The notes under the pieces: model-generated
What the model was told of the DNA's origin: nothing
What the model saw: only the letters and a program-made list of their open reading frames with translations
Databases searched by the model: none
Program-made: the position numbers and the translations under genes
Source: G965216255 sp965216255
Lineage (GTDB): Bacteria > Bacteroidota > Rhodothermia > Rhodothermales > Bin80
Direction: 5' to 3'
DNA length: 64,000 bases
NCBI GenBank assembly: GCA_965216255.1
Contig: OZ244148.1
Location: 1 to 64,000, forward strand
Shown here: one piece after another, positions 28,312 to 36,480 of the stretch
How positions within the stretch are numbered: the first letter of the stretch is position 1
Layout of the letters: every line of letters starts with the position of its first letter

Positions 28312-28647
28312 TCAGCTCTTAACCGCATACCGGCGCCGGTATTTTACGGACTTCAGCGACACTCCCTCCAGTAACATCACCATCTGCGTCCACGTCGGCA
28401 TATCCTCTTTCGGCAGCTCAAACGTACCCGCTTCAAGCCTTTTGTAAAACAAGGCGAAGCCGTTTCGGTCCCACGAAAGCGCCTTCAGATGGCTCCGCCT
28501 CCTGTTGACGAACACAAAGACGTCCCCCGACATGGGATCCCGCTTCATGCCGCTTTTCACCAAGGCGCACAGGCCGTCAAAGCTCTTGCGCATGTCGGCC
28601 GGCGGCCGGTAAAAGAAATACCGGCGCGAAGGCCCCAGTCCGATCAT
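28312..28647 (-). CDS. tnpB: IS66 accessory protein TnpB, copy 2
   Basis: This 111-residue intact IS66 Orf2 protein (MIGLGPSRRYFFYRPPADMR...) is translationally coupled to tnpA by a 4-nt overlap. It is required with TnpC for IS66 movement. The family is well conserved, and this copy differs from copy 1 at a few residues and in its last residues. Confidence 0.93.
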   Translation of the reverse strand: MIGLGPSRRYFFYRPPADMRKSFDGLCALVKSGMKRDPMSGDVFVFVNRRRSHLKALSWDRNGFALFYKRLEAGTFELPKEDMPTWTQMVMLLEGVSLKSVKYRRRYAVKS

Positions 28648-28943
28648 GACTGCACCAGCTGCGCCAGGTACGAGGCAGATACCGGCGCCAAGAGGCGCAC
28701 GCGTATCCCGCCCGGGTACATGATCTCCACTTGCGCCTCTTCACCTGCCACGGGTCTGCCAATCTCCACAAAGGCGCCGCTGTCCACTGCCGCAGCCTCC
28801 AGGCGATACTTCCGACGCCAGTAAAACAGCTGCCCATACGAGATGCCGCGCTCGGCACAGAACGCTGCAGCGGTCTGGCTGCTTTCTTCATACTGTTCCA
28901 TGAGCGGAAACATTTCTTCCGCCGTACGTCTGGGCTGTCTCAT
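28644..28943 (-). CDS. tnpA: IS66 protein TnpA, copy 2
   Basis: This 99-residue helix-turn-helix protein of IS66 (MRQPRRTAEEMFPLMEQYEE, then FCAERGISYGQLFYWRRKY) is the first gene of the element. It overlaps tnpB by 4 nt. It is intact, unlike copy 1, which lacks 7 bp in the middle. Confidence 0.92.
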   Translation of the reverse strand: MRQPRRTAEEMFPLMEQYEESSQTAAAFCAERGISYGQLFYWRRKYRLEAAAVDSGAFVEIGRPVAGEEAQVEIMYPGGIRVRLLAPVSASYLAQLVQS

Positions 28944-29372
28944 GCCATCCAGGCTTTGAGTCCTCGGGGCTATGAGTAATCTCCCGAGAAATCGTCACCT
29001 TATCCAGATGGGTTTCACCGCACGCTTACTCGCGCTCTATGATCTGAAGGGCAGCTTCCTGGAAGGCAGTGGCAAGAGCATCGACAAAGCCAAGTACGGA
29101 CGCTCGAAGGAGCGTCGCAGTGACTGCGTGCTGCTTACGCTGGCTCTTGTAACGCGCGGCAGCGGGTTCGTGCGTCGTAGCCAGGTCTTCAAGGGCAACG
29201 TAAACGAAGCGTCCACGCTCAAGGAGATGCTGGAGTCCCTGGAGACGCCCAGGGACGCACGTGTGGTGATGGACCGGGGCATTGCCACAAAGGAGATCTT
29301 ATAGTAGGACTGCTCCGGCTGGGCGAGCTACATTAGCTCGTTCACCACATTCACCCAAACCGGAACAGCCTC

Positions 29373-30527
29373 ATGCAAAGATACACTCCAACATTCACTT
29401 CGGCCTCCTCGCTGGTTGTCGGCATGGACGTGCACAAGAAGACCATTGCGCTTTGCGTGTACGACGACAGCACGGGCGAGGTAATTGACGAGCGGCAGTT
29501 GCCGCACGACATGCCGAGAATCCGCAAGTATGTGCAGAAGTTACAGAGGCGCTACGGCGAGGTTCGTTGCTGCTACGAAGCGTCGTCCTGCGGATTCGGC
29601 CTGCAGCGTGCGCTGCAGGTGCAGGGCGTGCACTGCGACGTGATCGCCCCCTCAACCATTCCGCGTCGACCGGGCGAGCGTATCAAGACTGATCGACGGG
29701 ATGCAATGAAGCTGGCCACGCTGTATGCCAAAGGGCTGCTGACGCCGGTGTGCGTACCGGAAGAGGAGCAGGAAGCAGCCCGGTCCCTTTTGCGCTGCCG
29801 CGCTGACTTGGTGGAGTCTATCACGCGCACCAAGCAGCGGATCCTGTCTTTCATTCAGACCCGGGGCTTTCGGTACACCGGTGCCACAAACTGGACGAAG
29901 GCCCATTGGAAGTGGATTCGTGCCTTGCCGGCAAGGGCGGTGGACCAGGTCACGCTGCAGACGTATCTGCACAAGCTGACGTATCTGGAGCAGGAAGTGC
30001 ACAGACTGGAACAGCATCTGGCGGAGGAAGCCGAAAAGGACCGCTACAGAGAGCCCGTGGGGGTGCTGATGGCCTTCCGGGGCATTGGCTTTGTGACGGC
30101 CATGACGCTGGTGTGCGAGTTGGGAGATATCCGTCGCTTCGCGCATCCGCGCCAGTTGATGGCATTTCTGGGTCTGGTGCCGAGCGAGTACAGCTCGGCA
30201 GATCACACGCAACGCGGTTCCATCACGAAGACGGGTAATACGCACGTGCGGAAGGCACTGGTATCTACTGCATGGAAGTATGCAGTCCCGCCGCGGTGCA
30301 GTAAAGTGCTACGCGAACGGCAGCAGGGCGTCTCGGCCGAGGTCGTTCTACTGGCATGGAAGGCCCAGTGCCGGCTGTACAAGAGATTCCGCAAACTGAG
30401 TCAGACGAAGTCGCGATGCGTGGCCAACACGGCGGTGGCGCGTGGAACTGGCGGGCTTTCTCTGGGAGGCGTTGCGTATGCACACGGGCTCGCCGTTGCC
30501 GAAGGCCGCCTGACTCGTATCTTGTAA
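29373..30527 (+). CDS. IS110-family DEDD transposase
   Basis: This intact 384-residue protein has an N-terminal RuvC-like DEDD domain: Asp in VVGMDVHKKTIA, Glu in CCYEASSCGFGL and Asp in RIKTDRRDAMKLA. A coiled-coil linker (YLEQEVHRLEQHLAEEAEKD) and the C-terminal transposase_20 domain (AFRGIGFVTAMTLVCELGD, AFLGLVPSEYSS, RGSITKTGNTHVRKALV) with its Ser nucleophile region follow. IS110-family enzymes are guided by an element-encoded RNA to target and donor sequences. ATG 29373 gives a conventional N-terminus; ATG 29424 is an alternative. Confidence 0.95.
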   Translation: MQRYTPTFTSASSLVVGMDVHKKTIALCVYDDSTGEVIDERQLPHDMPRIRKYVQKLQRRYGEVRCCYEASSCGFGLQRALQVQGVHCDVIAPSTIPRRPGERIKTDRRDAMKLATLYAKGLLTPVCVPEEEQEAARSLLRCRADLVESITRTKQRILSFIQTRGFRYTGATNWTKAHWKWIRALPARAVDQVTLQTYLHKLTYLEQEVHRLEQHLAEEAEKDRYREPVGVLMAFRGIGFVTAMTLVCELGDIRRFAHPRQLMAFLGLVPSEYSSADHTQRGSITKTGNTHVRKALVSTAWKYAVPPRCSKVLRERQQGVSAEVVLLAWKAQCRLYKRFRKLSQTKSRCVANTAVARGTGGLSLGGVAYAHGLAVAEGRLTRIL

Positions 30528-30782
30528 CCAAAGAAATGGCCTATGGAGAAGCGATCGGGCACGGTAAGGAGAACCCACGATATGCCCTTGCGATAGCCAG
30601 CTCTCTTGCTGGTGAGCGCGCGTTCGGAGATAGTGGCAGCTCCCGTCGAAACCGAAATCATGCGTTATGGTCCTTCGGGGCTTAGCACGCGAATACCAGA
30701 TTGATTAGCCGTCGAAGCCGCCCGGTCGCTTCTCCAGAGGTCAAGCCAAAAACTATTCATGTAATCTTCACTTGACATAGTT
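30528..30782 (+). ncRNA. Candidate bridge/seek RNA region of the IS110/IS1111 element
   Basis: This is the longer of the element's two non-coding ends, located 3' of the transposase. IS1111-group elements encode their guide RNA there. Local inverted stretches such as GCCAGCTCTCTTGCTGG occur at about 30596. The location and the family rule support the call; no structure or guide match has been computed. Confidence 0.45.
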
Positions 30783-31021
30783 TCCTACTATACCAGGGCA
30801 TAGACTGGCTGCGAGAGGAGGGCTACCGCTACATCGTGGTATCAAGAGAGCGCAGGAAGCCCTTTGAACAGGAGCGGGCACTGGTTCTTCAGACGTCCTC
30901 GGGCAGTGACGTAGAGGTGTACCGGGAGGAGGCAGACGACGAGGTGCGGCTCTGTTGCCGATCCCGGTCCCGCATGGCGAAGGAAGAGGCCAAGATGAGG
31001 CAGAAAGCGGAAAGATTCGAG

Positions 31022-31691
31022 GTGCGTCAGGCCAACTGGCCAAGTACAGGAGGTGGAAGTCCTCTATGATCAAGGAAGTAACCGATCCACATCATTTCCC
31101 GAGCCGTGCGGTCATTCCCGCGAGGGAATGGGCGAAGCGTCGGCAGGGGCGCATGTGGGTAGGGCTATTGAGCGCCGAAAAATTCGTGGTTCAGAGTGCC
31201 GAAGCATTCTCGATTGCTGAAGGCAACACTGCTTGCACCGCTTTGGTGAGGTGCGGGAGGGCTCTGCGGCGTCCGAGAACCCACGCACGCATGTACGTAC
31301 GAGGTTGGGACCTGAGAGGTCTCTCCGCTGCCCAGCGCCAAGGGCGGGGCCGCCAAAGCGAAGGCAGTAGCCGATCAATGGACGAACGGCGGAGAGAAGT
31401 CAGATGCGGTAGTATTAGCTGTGAAGCCGACGAACAAAGTGTGGATGACCACATGGCGGAGTTGGTGGAGCGAAGGACCGCACCCAAGGGGAAACCGCAG
31501 ATCCCTGCACGTTCCGGACACAGGGCCGGGCTTTGCGTGTCACAGGGGATGGACCGGTTACGGCTGGGAGTGGCCTGTCCACTCTCTAACGTCATGCGGT
31601 GGCACGCGACCCGAGGGAGGAGCCGGATGCGTTAGCGCGCACGTCCGGATCTGTCCGGGGCCCCCGGGGAAAACCCGGGGGCTACCGGGAT
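31022..31691 (+). mobile_element. ORF-less group II intron, copy 2 (670 bp)
   Basis: It starts GTGCGTCAGGCCAACTGGCC, has the domain V-like hairpin GAGCCGGATGCGTTAGCGCG followed by CACGTCCGGATCTG near 31620, and ends ...GCTACCGGGAT at 31691. Precise removal joins GATTCGAG to GAGGCCCTCGG and restores the transposase reading AERFE-EALGK, matching element B. It is largely collinear with the copy at 12454-13153. No maturase is encoded. Confidence 0.88.
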
Positions 31692-32425
31692 GAGGCCCTC
31701 GGCAAGCTTTCCGAGGGGCTTGCCCGGCCGAAGACGCACAAGCGCATCGACCTCATAAGGGAACGTATCGGCCGATTGAAGCAGAGCTTCAGCGGCATCG
31801 GACAGCATTACGAGATAGAAGTGGAGACGGATGAGGACGGCAAGCGGGCCCAGTCCATCACGTGGACAAAGACGCCGAAAGCGGGCACGATAATGACCGA
31901 TCCGGGCGTCTATTGCCTGCGCAGCAACGAGATGGAGTTCACCGCGGAAGAGCTCTAGCGCACGTATGTGATGCTGACCGATCTGGAAGCGGTGTTCCGG
32001 TCCCTGAAGTCGGAACTCGGACTGCGACCGATCTATCATTCCACAGGCCAGCGCGCGGAGGGCCATCTATTCATCACGGTCCTGGCTTACCAGTTGGTGC
32101 AGGTGATTCGTACGCGTCTTCGCAAGAAAGGACTACGCTTCAGCTGGACGACACTCAGGAGGATCCTTCGGCGTCAGGTTCGCACGACCAGCATCTTCGA
32201 GCGCAAGGACGCACGCACACTCCATGTCCGCACCAGCTCGCAGCCGGATATGGAACTAAGGGCCATTTACGATGCCTTGTGCATCGATCCACTGCCCTTG
32301 GCCATGCAAAAGACGATCATATGACCTAAGGCATAAAACCTGACTTGGCGGCCATTTGTTGTGCCAGAACAATTCGCATGTATCTACTTTACAACATGTT
32401 ATGAAGCAAAATGGTAAACATGGGT

Positions 32426-32848
32426 CAGGCGGGAACGTAGTGCCAGATCGGCGCCGATTCACTTCCGCTGTATCTATCCAGTCGATCTCGACCACTTGTT
32501 CCGAAGGAAGCCAGCCGCCATGCCAACGCTGTATGCGCGCAAGTAGCTGGCCGGCCGGGGCGCCGCAAATCTTGCATATTCCGACCTAAATCGTCCTCTG
32601 ATACGGCAGGCCTGGGTGCAACTCGTGGTACCTAATCGGATTCACGCGTTGCTACAGGTCAACAGCAGTTGGCAGGTCTGGCTCCCAGCAATGGCCGCCC
32701 CTGGAGCCGGAAAAGAATAAGTGCTTTGCGGGGTCTATTTCCTGTGAGGTAAGCGGCCAGTCAACTTCATCTTGCACCGCGGGATTCCTTGACCATCAGC
32801 CTCAGGCTGCAATCAAGTCACTTTGGGCGTATGATTTCCTCTATTGAT
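32426..32848. other. Intergenic stretch with no recognisable gene
   Basis: These 423 bp between the IS1634 right end and the convergent unknown gene show no persuasive frame. They may hold the terminator of the operon that ends at 32849, but no clear hairpin with a T-run was picked out. Confidence 0.4.
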
Positions 32849-34162
32849 TCATCCTTGCAACGCCGTCCAGAAATGGCCATCCATTTCGACATGTGCACCG
32901 TCAATATAGTTGACCTTACCTTCCAGAATATGGACTAATTTGCTGCCGCTGTCATTCACAGACATTCTTACTTCCTCGTTATCATCTACTACGAGACCAT
33001 GGTTGCGATTCCAGAACTCTAGCTTATACCTACCGTGTGTCCCAGAGTCGTTCTGACTATTGGCAGTATAGTCCGCAAACACACTATTTTCTGTACCAAG
33101 GATCATTACGTCCCATTCCTTTCCCTTGCAACTCACAACCGCAATGCATGATGTCTTGCTAATCGCATACAAAATAGCATCTCGCTCCGTTTTAGCCAGT
33201 ATCCTGTATCTCGATTCTGATCCCGCCCAGTACGCTAGACTCCATCTTCCATCTAATCGTTGACTTATTGTCGCTACCGCAGTCTCTTCCGGTGTGCGTA
33301 TCACGCCATTAACTATTTCAAACTGGGCGTTTCTAAATAGAGTGTGCACTTGTGTTTGGGCAGGTATCGTCGACGCCAAATGGCCTATATAGATCGCTGC
33401 TGGATCATTTGACTCCTTGATCAAGGCAGTGCACCTAGTAAATGCGTCGCTTAGTTGACCAAAAGCCCCACATTGTGCCTTTTGGTTAATACTTACCAGC
33501 ACCTCATGCCACGGTTCCGCTTGATCTGTTGCATTTTCCCACAATTTATTCCATGTGCTACGTGACTGATGATCATCCAGCGCACTCGCGATCTTGCGTA
33601 CGCTGGATTCAATCAGTACACCTACTCGGCCTTCAATTGGTTGGAGCCGTTCCGGCGTACCTGTTATCAGCAAATACGTCAGAGCAACAATTAGTTCGCG
33701 ATGAATTACAAGAAACACGGGTGGCCAGTCTATGTCGTGGCCATCGTATTCTAATAGCGCATAGCGCATTCGCTGAAATGCTCTATTGCCTGCGCACTTG
33801 CGCAGATATTGTTTTAGCGAATCAAGATGCTTGCAATTAGGGTGTGAAAGAGCCAGGTTGTACCAATCGCGTGTTGACTGGAAGACTTCGGTCAGTATGT
33901 CATTATACTTCGAGTCATTGCCTTTGAGTCTATTCCAGAGCTCAAGGAGACAATGCGTGCGGGTAGACTTGCCGCCACGCATTACGATCAGGCCTTTCAA
34001 GGCCAATTCGATATTGATATGTGCAACTGGAGCCAATAGTAGTGTGCTAGGATCGGGCCGTAAAGGATAAAGGTCGGAGAAGGGTAATGCGCTGTCTAAG
34101 AGTGACGTGCAGCGCTGAAGTTGAACTGCAAGATTATGGCGGATCAATAGTTGCTGATTCAT
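32849..34162 (-). CDS. Unknown 437-residue protein, possible HEPN domain
   Basis: The helical N-terminus contains AHINIELALKGLIVMRGGKS followed by TRTHCLLELW (residues about 47-77). This resembles the HEPN pattern of a conserved Glu/Lys helix followed by Arg...His, found in RNases of toxin and defence systems. The C-terminal third is strand-rich (GRWSLAYWAGSESRYRILAK, then HGLVVDDNEEVRMSV). No signal or membrane segment is seen. It is the last gene of the operon beginning at 36451 and would be the natural toxic effector if HEPN is right. Otherwise it is an uncharacterised cytoplasmic protein. Codon use is less GC-rich than in the IS genes. Confidence 0.6.
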   Translation of the reverse strand: MNQQLLIRHNLAVQLQRCTSLLDSALPFSDLYPLRPDPSTLLLAPVAHINIELALKGLIVMRGGKSTRTHCLLELWNRLKGNDSKYNDILTEVFQSTRDWYNLALSHPNCKHLDSLKQYLRKCAGNRAFQRMRYALLEYDGHDIDWPPVFLVIHRELIVALTYLLITGTPERLQPIEGRVGVLIESSVRKIASALDDHQSRSTWNKLWENATDQAEPWHEVLVSINQKAQCGAFGQLSDAFTRCTALIKESNDPAAIYIGHLASTIPAQTQVHTLFRNAQFEIVNGVIRTPEETAVATISQRLDGRWSLAYWAGSESRYRILAKTERDAILYAISKTSCIAVVSCKGKEWDVMILGTENSVFADYTANSQNDSGTHGRYKLEFWNRNHGLVVDDNEEVRMSVNDSGSKLVHILEGKVNYIDGAHVEMDGHFWTALQG

Positions 34163-34388
34163 TTTTCAAGGGTTTCAGTCTGGTTCGAGATAGGTTGTGA
34201 GGAATGGCGGGTGGTACGCTGATTATGGCCTTCGGCAACAAGGAGGCGGGTCGCCCCTCCGACTGCGCTGCCTCGACTGGTGACCTCGCGCTCGTAATCC
34301 AGAATTCTTTGCGAACACGGTATATATTTACGCGAGCCTCGACGCCCAATTCTGCAATGACCGGAGCAAGTAGTTCCCTCATTTCCAA
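34134..34388 (-). CDS. Possible small gene between the operon's 89-residue and 437-residue proteins
   Basis: This frame of about 84 codons starts at TTG 34388 or ATG 34382. It has protein-like character at its N-terminus (MRELLAPVIAELGVEARVNI). It overlaps the start of the next gene by 29 bp. An alternative frame begins at ATG 34461 in a TAATG overlap with the preceding gene and runs to 34159. The two frames may be one gene broken by a frameshift near 34400. Function is unknown. Confidence 0.35.
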   Translation of the reverse strand: MEMRELLAPVIAELGVEARVNIYRVRKEFWITSARSPVEAAQSEGRPASLLPKAIISVPPAIPHNLSRTRLKPLKNESATIDPP

Positions 34389-34460
34389 AACGATTGTTTT
34401 TCAAAGCGCTATCGCCGAGCGGTGGAGCCTTTATCGCAGGTACATTACGCAAACGTGACA

Positions 34461-34730
34461 TTACCTGCTCTGCAGCGATGCGATCATAAGTGACGCTTCC
34501 AATAATGCGCGCATGAGGTCTTGTCTTACTTCGTCCACTAGTACCTCGCCTGATGTTATCAGCATTAGTGTATGCAGGCCACCCACTCTATCCCACTTGA
34601 ATGTATAGGCAAGATTCAGCCCTTGGTCATGCAACAACCGCTCAAGCACGCCCTCAGTGCGTTTGAACAGTTGCTGGCATAGCCCATCGTCTTTGAGCCG
34701 GATTGACACCCCGATCTCTATTTCAATCAT
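34461..34730 (-). CDS. Small unknown protein in the ATP-grasp operon
   Basis: This 89-residue protein has an alternating strand/helix pattern (MIEIEIGVSIRLKDDGLCQQLF, then HTLMLITSGEVLVDEVRQDL). Its ATG follows the stop of the membrane protein gene directly (TAAATG), so translation is coupled. No family is recognised. It may be a regulator or adaptor of the neighbouring membrane protein or ligase. Confidence 0.6.
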   Translation of the reverse strand: MIEIEIGVSIRLKDDGLCQQLFKRTEGVLERLLHDQGLNLAYTFKWDRVGGLHTLMLITSGEVLVDEVRQDLMRALLEASLMIASLQSR

Positions 34731-35312
34731 TTATGCAATAAATGAGCTTGTGATTAGCGCCGCGGCCGCCCAAAGTAGCAAGAAGCCATTGCGGAGCGCC
34801 TGAAATGCGGTTTCGTTTCTGAGGTGACGGATATAGTTTTGCGTCTCAGCCTTTGCCAGCCATGTTGCGCAACAAGTTTGAATATATTTGGGATTCACAA
34901 ACAATATGTCAGTCCCGTAGCCATAGGCTTTCCTTGTTCTGATTGCACCTAGTGCAACAAAACCAGATGCGGTGAAGTAGAATATAGCCATGATAATCAG
35001 TCCTGCAAAGCATATTCGCGCTGTTGCATGCGGAATATGTTTTGCGAGGTCGATTGAGGTAAACCCAACAATAGTCAGCGCGACAGACAGCGAGAGCGTC
35101 AGCTTGAACGTCTTATCGTCCATTGCCGTTGCTCGTGCCTTCTCTTCGCGAAGCCTAAGCTTCAGTGTTTCTTCATGGATACTCGCATACTTGGTGTATT
35201 GAGGTTGTTCAAGTATTCGATCACTGTTTTCCAAGCAGGACGCACGTTTCTTGCGGACCATGTAATGGCCGAACGGAATAACCTCTTCCAACAAGCGTGA
35301 TAAATGTACCAT
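34731..35312 (-). CDS. Three-helix membrane protein in the ATP-grasp operon
   Basis: This 193-residue protein has a charged cytosolic N-terminal half (KYASIHEETLKLRLREEKAR). Three hydrophobic segments follow: LTLSLSVALTIVGFTSIDL, ICFAGLIIMAIFYFTASGFV and NGFLLLWAAAALITSSFIA. The start codon follows the ligase stop with no gap (TAAATG). The arrangement of a helical cytosolic part plus two or three membrane helices is reminiscent of membrane effectors in bacterial conflict systems. It could equally be a peptide exporter or anchor. Confidence 0.65.
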   Translation of the reverse strand: MVHLSRLLEEVIPFGHYMVRKKRASCLENSDRILEQPQYTKYASIHEETLKLRLREEKARATAMDDKTFKLTLSLSVALTIVGFTSIDLAKHIPHATARICFAGLIIMAIFYFTASGFVALGAIRTRKAYGYGTDILFVNPKYIQTCCATWLAKAETQNYIRHLRNETAFQALRNGFLLLWAAAALITSSFIA

Positions 35313-36257
35313 TTATTTAGGATTGTCCAGCCACGAAGCTATCGTTGACGAGATAGGCCTGGACACTCCGTTAAGCCAGCCCCATTCTCCCGTGGGATTG
35401 ATTTCGATGAAATATGTTTCCTCAGGCGTTTCCACTAGGTCTATCGCACCGTAGGAGAGATTGAGTTCCTTCATAAGCGCCTGACACATTCGGCTCAACT
35501 CAGCCGATAATTCCACGTCCTCGTACTGTACCTTGTCATGCAGGACTGTTCGCCAATCTGCCTCGATGCCCCTCCCATCGGCAAGAATTCTAACCGCAAA
35601 GATTATGTCACCCACAATTGTAATTCGCAGGTCTTTCTTATTGCGCAAGAACTCTTGCGCTAGCAATGGTGCGCTTCGCACCGTTTCTGCAGAAATATCG
35701 GAAGTATTCTGCTCGGTTGTGTATGTGAAGAGGTAATCGTCTCCCTCATGCACGAGAACCGTGTCCAGCGACTTGATCGCGGCGGAATCTGGAAAACGTC
35801 TTTTGATTTCCGGGGCATCATTGGAAATGCACGATTTGGGCACCGCGAAGCCAAGCCTCGACGCAACATGAAGCTGGTACGGCTTCGATTCGGCCAAATA
35901 CGTGCTTGCGGGAAAATTCACCCAAGCCACTTGGTCGAAAACTGAGAGCCCGCGGAGGAATGCTGTCCACTGCGACCGTTCTAGTTGCTGGCTCACCGAC
36001 AGGGGTTCGGGTGGAGTGTTTCTTAGAAAAACTGGCTGTCGGAACCAAACGGACTTCAGCTTAGGACCAACTTGATAGTCCGTTCCGTTCATGCGGACAG
36101 CCATGATCGGCGTCTGAGGATCAAGTGATATTCTGCAATCCTGCAAGCGCTCTCGGTTGAGTCTCAGGTAATCGACGCCAACCTTGCCCAGTTCCAAGCA
36201 AACGAGATCAGTAGAGAAATCGTAAATGCTTGAACAGATCAAGACCTCTGGATTCAT
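35313..36257 (-). CDS. ATP-grasp ligase, MvdC/MvdD-like peptide maturase type
   Basis: This 314-residue protein has the RimK/MvdD-like ATP-grasp layout. The N-terminal Rossmann-like part is PEVLICSSIYDFSTDLVCLE. The middle domain has VRMNGTDYQVGPKLKSVWFR and FPASTYLAESKPYQLHVASR. The ATP-grasp C-terminus shows RNKKDLRITIVGDIIFAVRI, AIDLVETPEETYFIEINPTG and the final EWGWL, with metal-binding Glu and Asn in EINPTGEW. Such enzymes join amino acids by ATP-driven amide or ester bonds, and in graspetides they link side chains of a precursor peptide. The upstream 65-codon gene overlaps it by 4 nt and is the likely substrate. An alternative role is tagging a protein with amino acids. Confidence 0.85.
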   Translation of the reverse strand: MNPEVLICSSIYDFSTDLVCLELGKVGVDYLRLNRERLQDCRISLDPQTPIMAVRMNGTDYQVGPKLKSVWFRQPVFLRNTPPEPLSVSQQLERSQWTAFLRGLSVFDQVAWVNFPASTYLAESKPYQLHVASRLGFAVPKSCISNDAPEIKRRFPDSAAIKSLDTVLVHEGDDYLFTYTTEQNTSDISAETVRSAPLLAQEFLRNKKDLRITIVGDIIFAVRILADGRGIEADWRTVLHDKVQYEDVELSAELSRMCQALMKELNLSYGAIDLVETPEETYFIEINPTGEWGWLNGVSRPISSTIASWLDNPK

Positions 36258-36451
36258 TGAGCCTTGATATCCTCTCCTGTTTCCTGGTCAGCTTTTTTTG
36301 ACCCCTGAGGCTTATGTTGCGAATACACCAGTGGTTGACCGTTAACTAACCAGTATCCTCTTGAGTCACTGTATGCGGCTGAATCCGGAAGCTGCGGCCT
36401 TGTGCTGTATGGTTTTCGTGTAGCAAGTCTGAGCAGTGTGTGTTCGGACAT
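36254..36451 (-). CDS. Candidate precursor peptide for the ATP-grasp ligase
   Basis: This 65-residue peptide starts MSEHTLLRLATRKPYSTRPQ. It has a middle RGYWLVNGQPLVYSQHK and an acidic/Lys/Gln tail (SKKADQETGEDIKAQ). Its stop overlaps the ligase start (ATGA). A short leader followed by a tail rich in Lys, Asp, Glu, Ser and Thr, next to an ATP-grasp gene, is the graspetide pattern. The YxVxGQPLV-like stretch recalls putative ATP-grasp target peptides, but this is from memory. No secretion signal is obvious. Confidence 0.6.
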   Translation of the reverse strand: MSEHTLLRLATRKPYSTRPQLPDSAAYSDSRGYWLVNGQPLVYSQHKPQGSKKADQETGEDIKAQ

Positions 36452-36480
36452 TCTTGTTCGGAGTTTTGATTAGCGGATGG

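Larger units (their letters stand above)
26562..29029 (-). mobile_element. IS66-family element, copy 2 (2468 bp), with target duplication
   Basis: The ends GTAAGCGTCCGGTGAA and TTCACCGCACGCTTAC are inverted repeats. The 8 bp TCGCGCTC occur on both sides (26554-26561 and 29030-29037), the duplication size known for IS66. This fixes the boundaries exactly. It carries tnpA, tnpB and tnpC in standard order. It is the reference copy for reading the other IS66 fragments here. Confidence 0.96.
29296..30796 (+). mobile_element. IS110/IS1111-type element inserted in IS1634
   Basis: IS1634 sequence stops after GCCACAAAGGA and resumes at about 30797 with ATAGACTGGCTG. Near the edges are subterminal inverted repeats TATAGTAGGA (29300-29309) and TCCTACTATA (30783-30792). 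IS1111-group elements have such subterminal repeats and lack terminal ones. The transposase has 77 bp before it and about 267 bp after it. Exact ends are uncertain by a few bases. Confidence 0.85.
25863..32324 (+). pseudogene. IS1634-family transposase in four pieces
   Basis: The pieces are 25863-26561 (MYIRRSLTRTTDNATRYYSF to DLEPTIAL), 29030-29295 (LYDLKGSFLEG to IATK), 30797-31021 (IDWLREEGYRYIVV to AERFE) and 31692-32324 (EALGKLSEG to PLAMQKTII). Removing the three insertions restores one continuous frame, except for a Trp-to-TAG codon at 31956-31958 (element B has TGG). The start ATG at 25863 aligns with that of element B. Confidence 0.9.
25628..32425 (+). mobile_element. IS1634-family element C, interrupted by three insertions
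   Basis: The left end GCCCATCTTTACCATTT (25628) and the right end AAATGGTAAACATGGGT (to 32425) are inverted and match the termini of element B. The spacing to the transposase start (235 bp) and stop (about 100 bp) equals that in element B. Inside are IS66 (26562-29029), IS110 (about 29296-30796) and an ORF-less group II intron (31022-31691). Outside the ends are unrelated IS remnants and the unknown DNA before 32849. Confidence 0.85.

Noticed and set aside
27541..28374. 277-codon plus-strand frame
   Set aside because: It is antisense to IS66 tnpC, and a similar frame occurs opposite the other tnpC copy. It is a shadow of the high-GC transposase gene.
30955..31635. 226-codon plus-strand frame
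   Set aside because: It spans the junction of the IS1634 transposase and the group II intron, so it is an accident of intron sequence rather than a gene.
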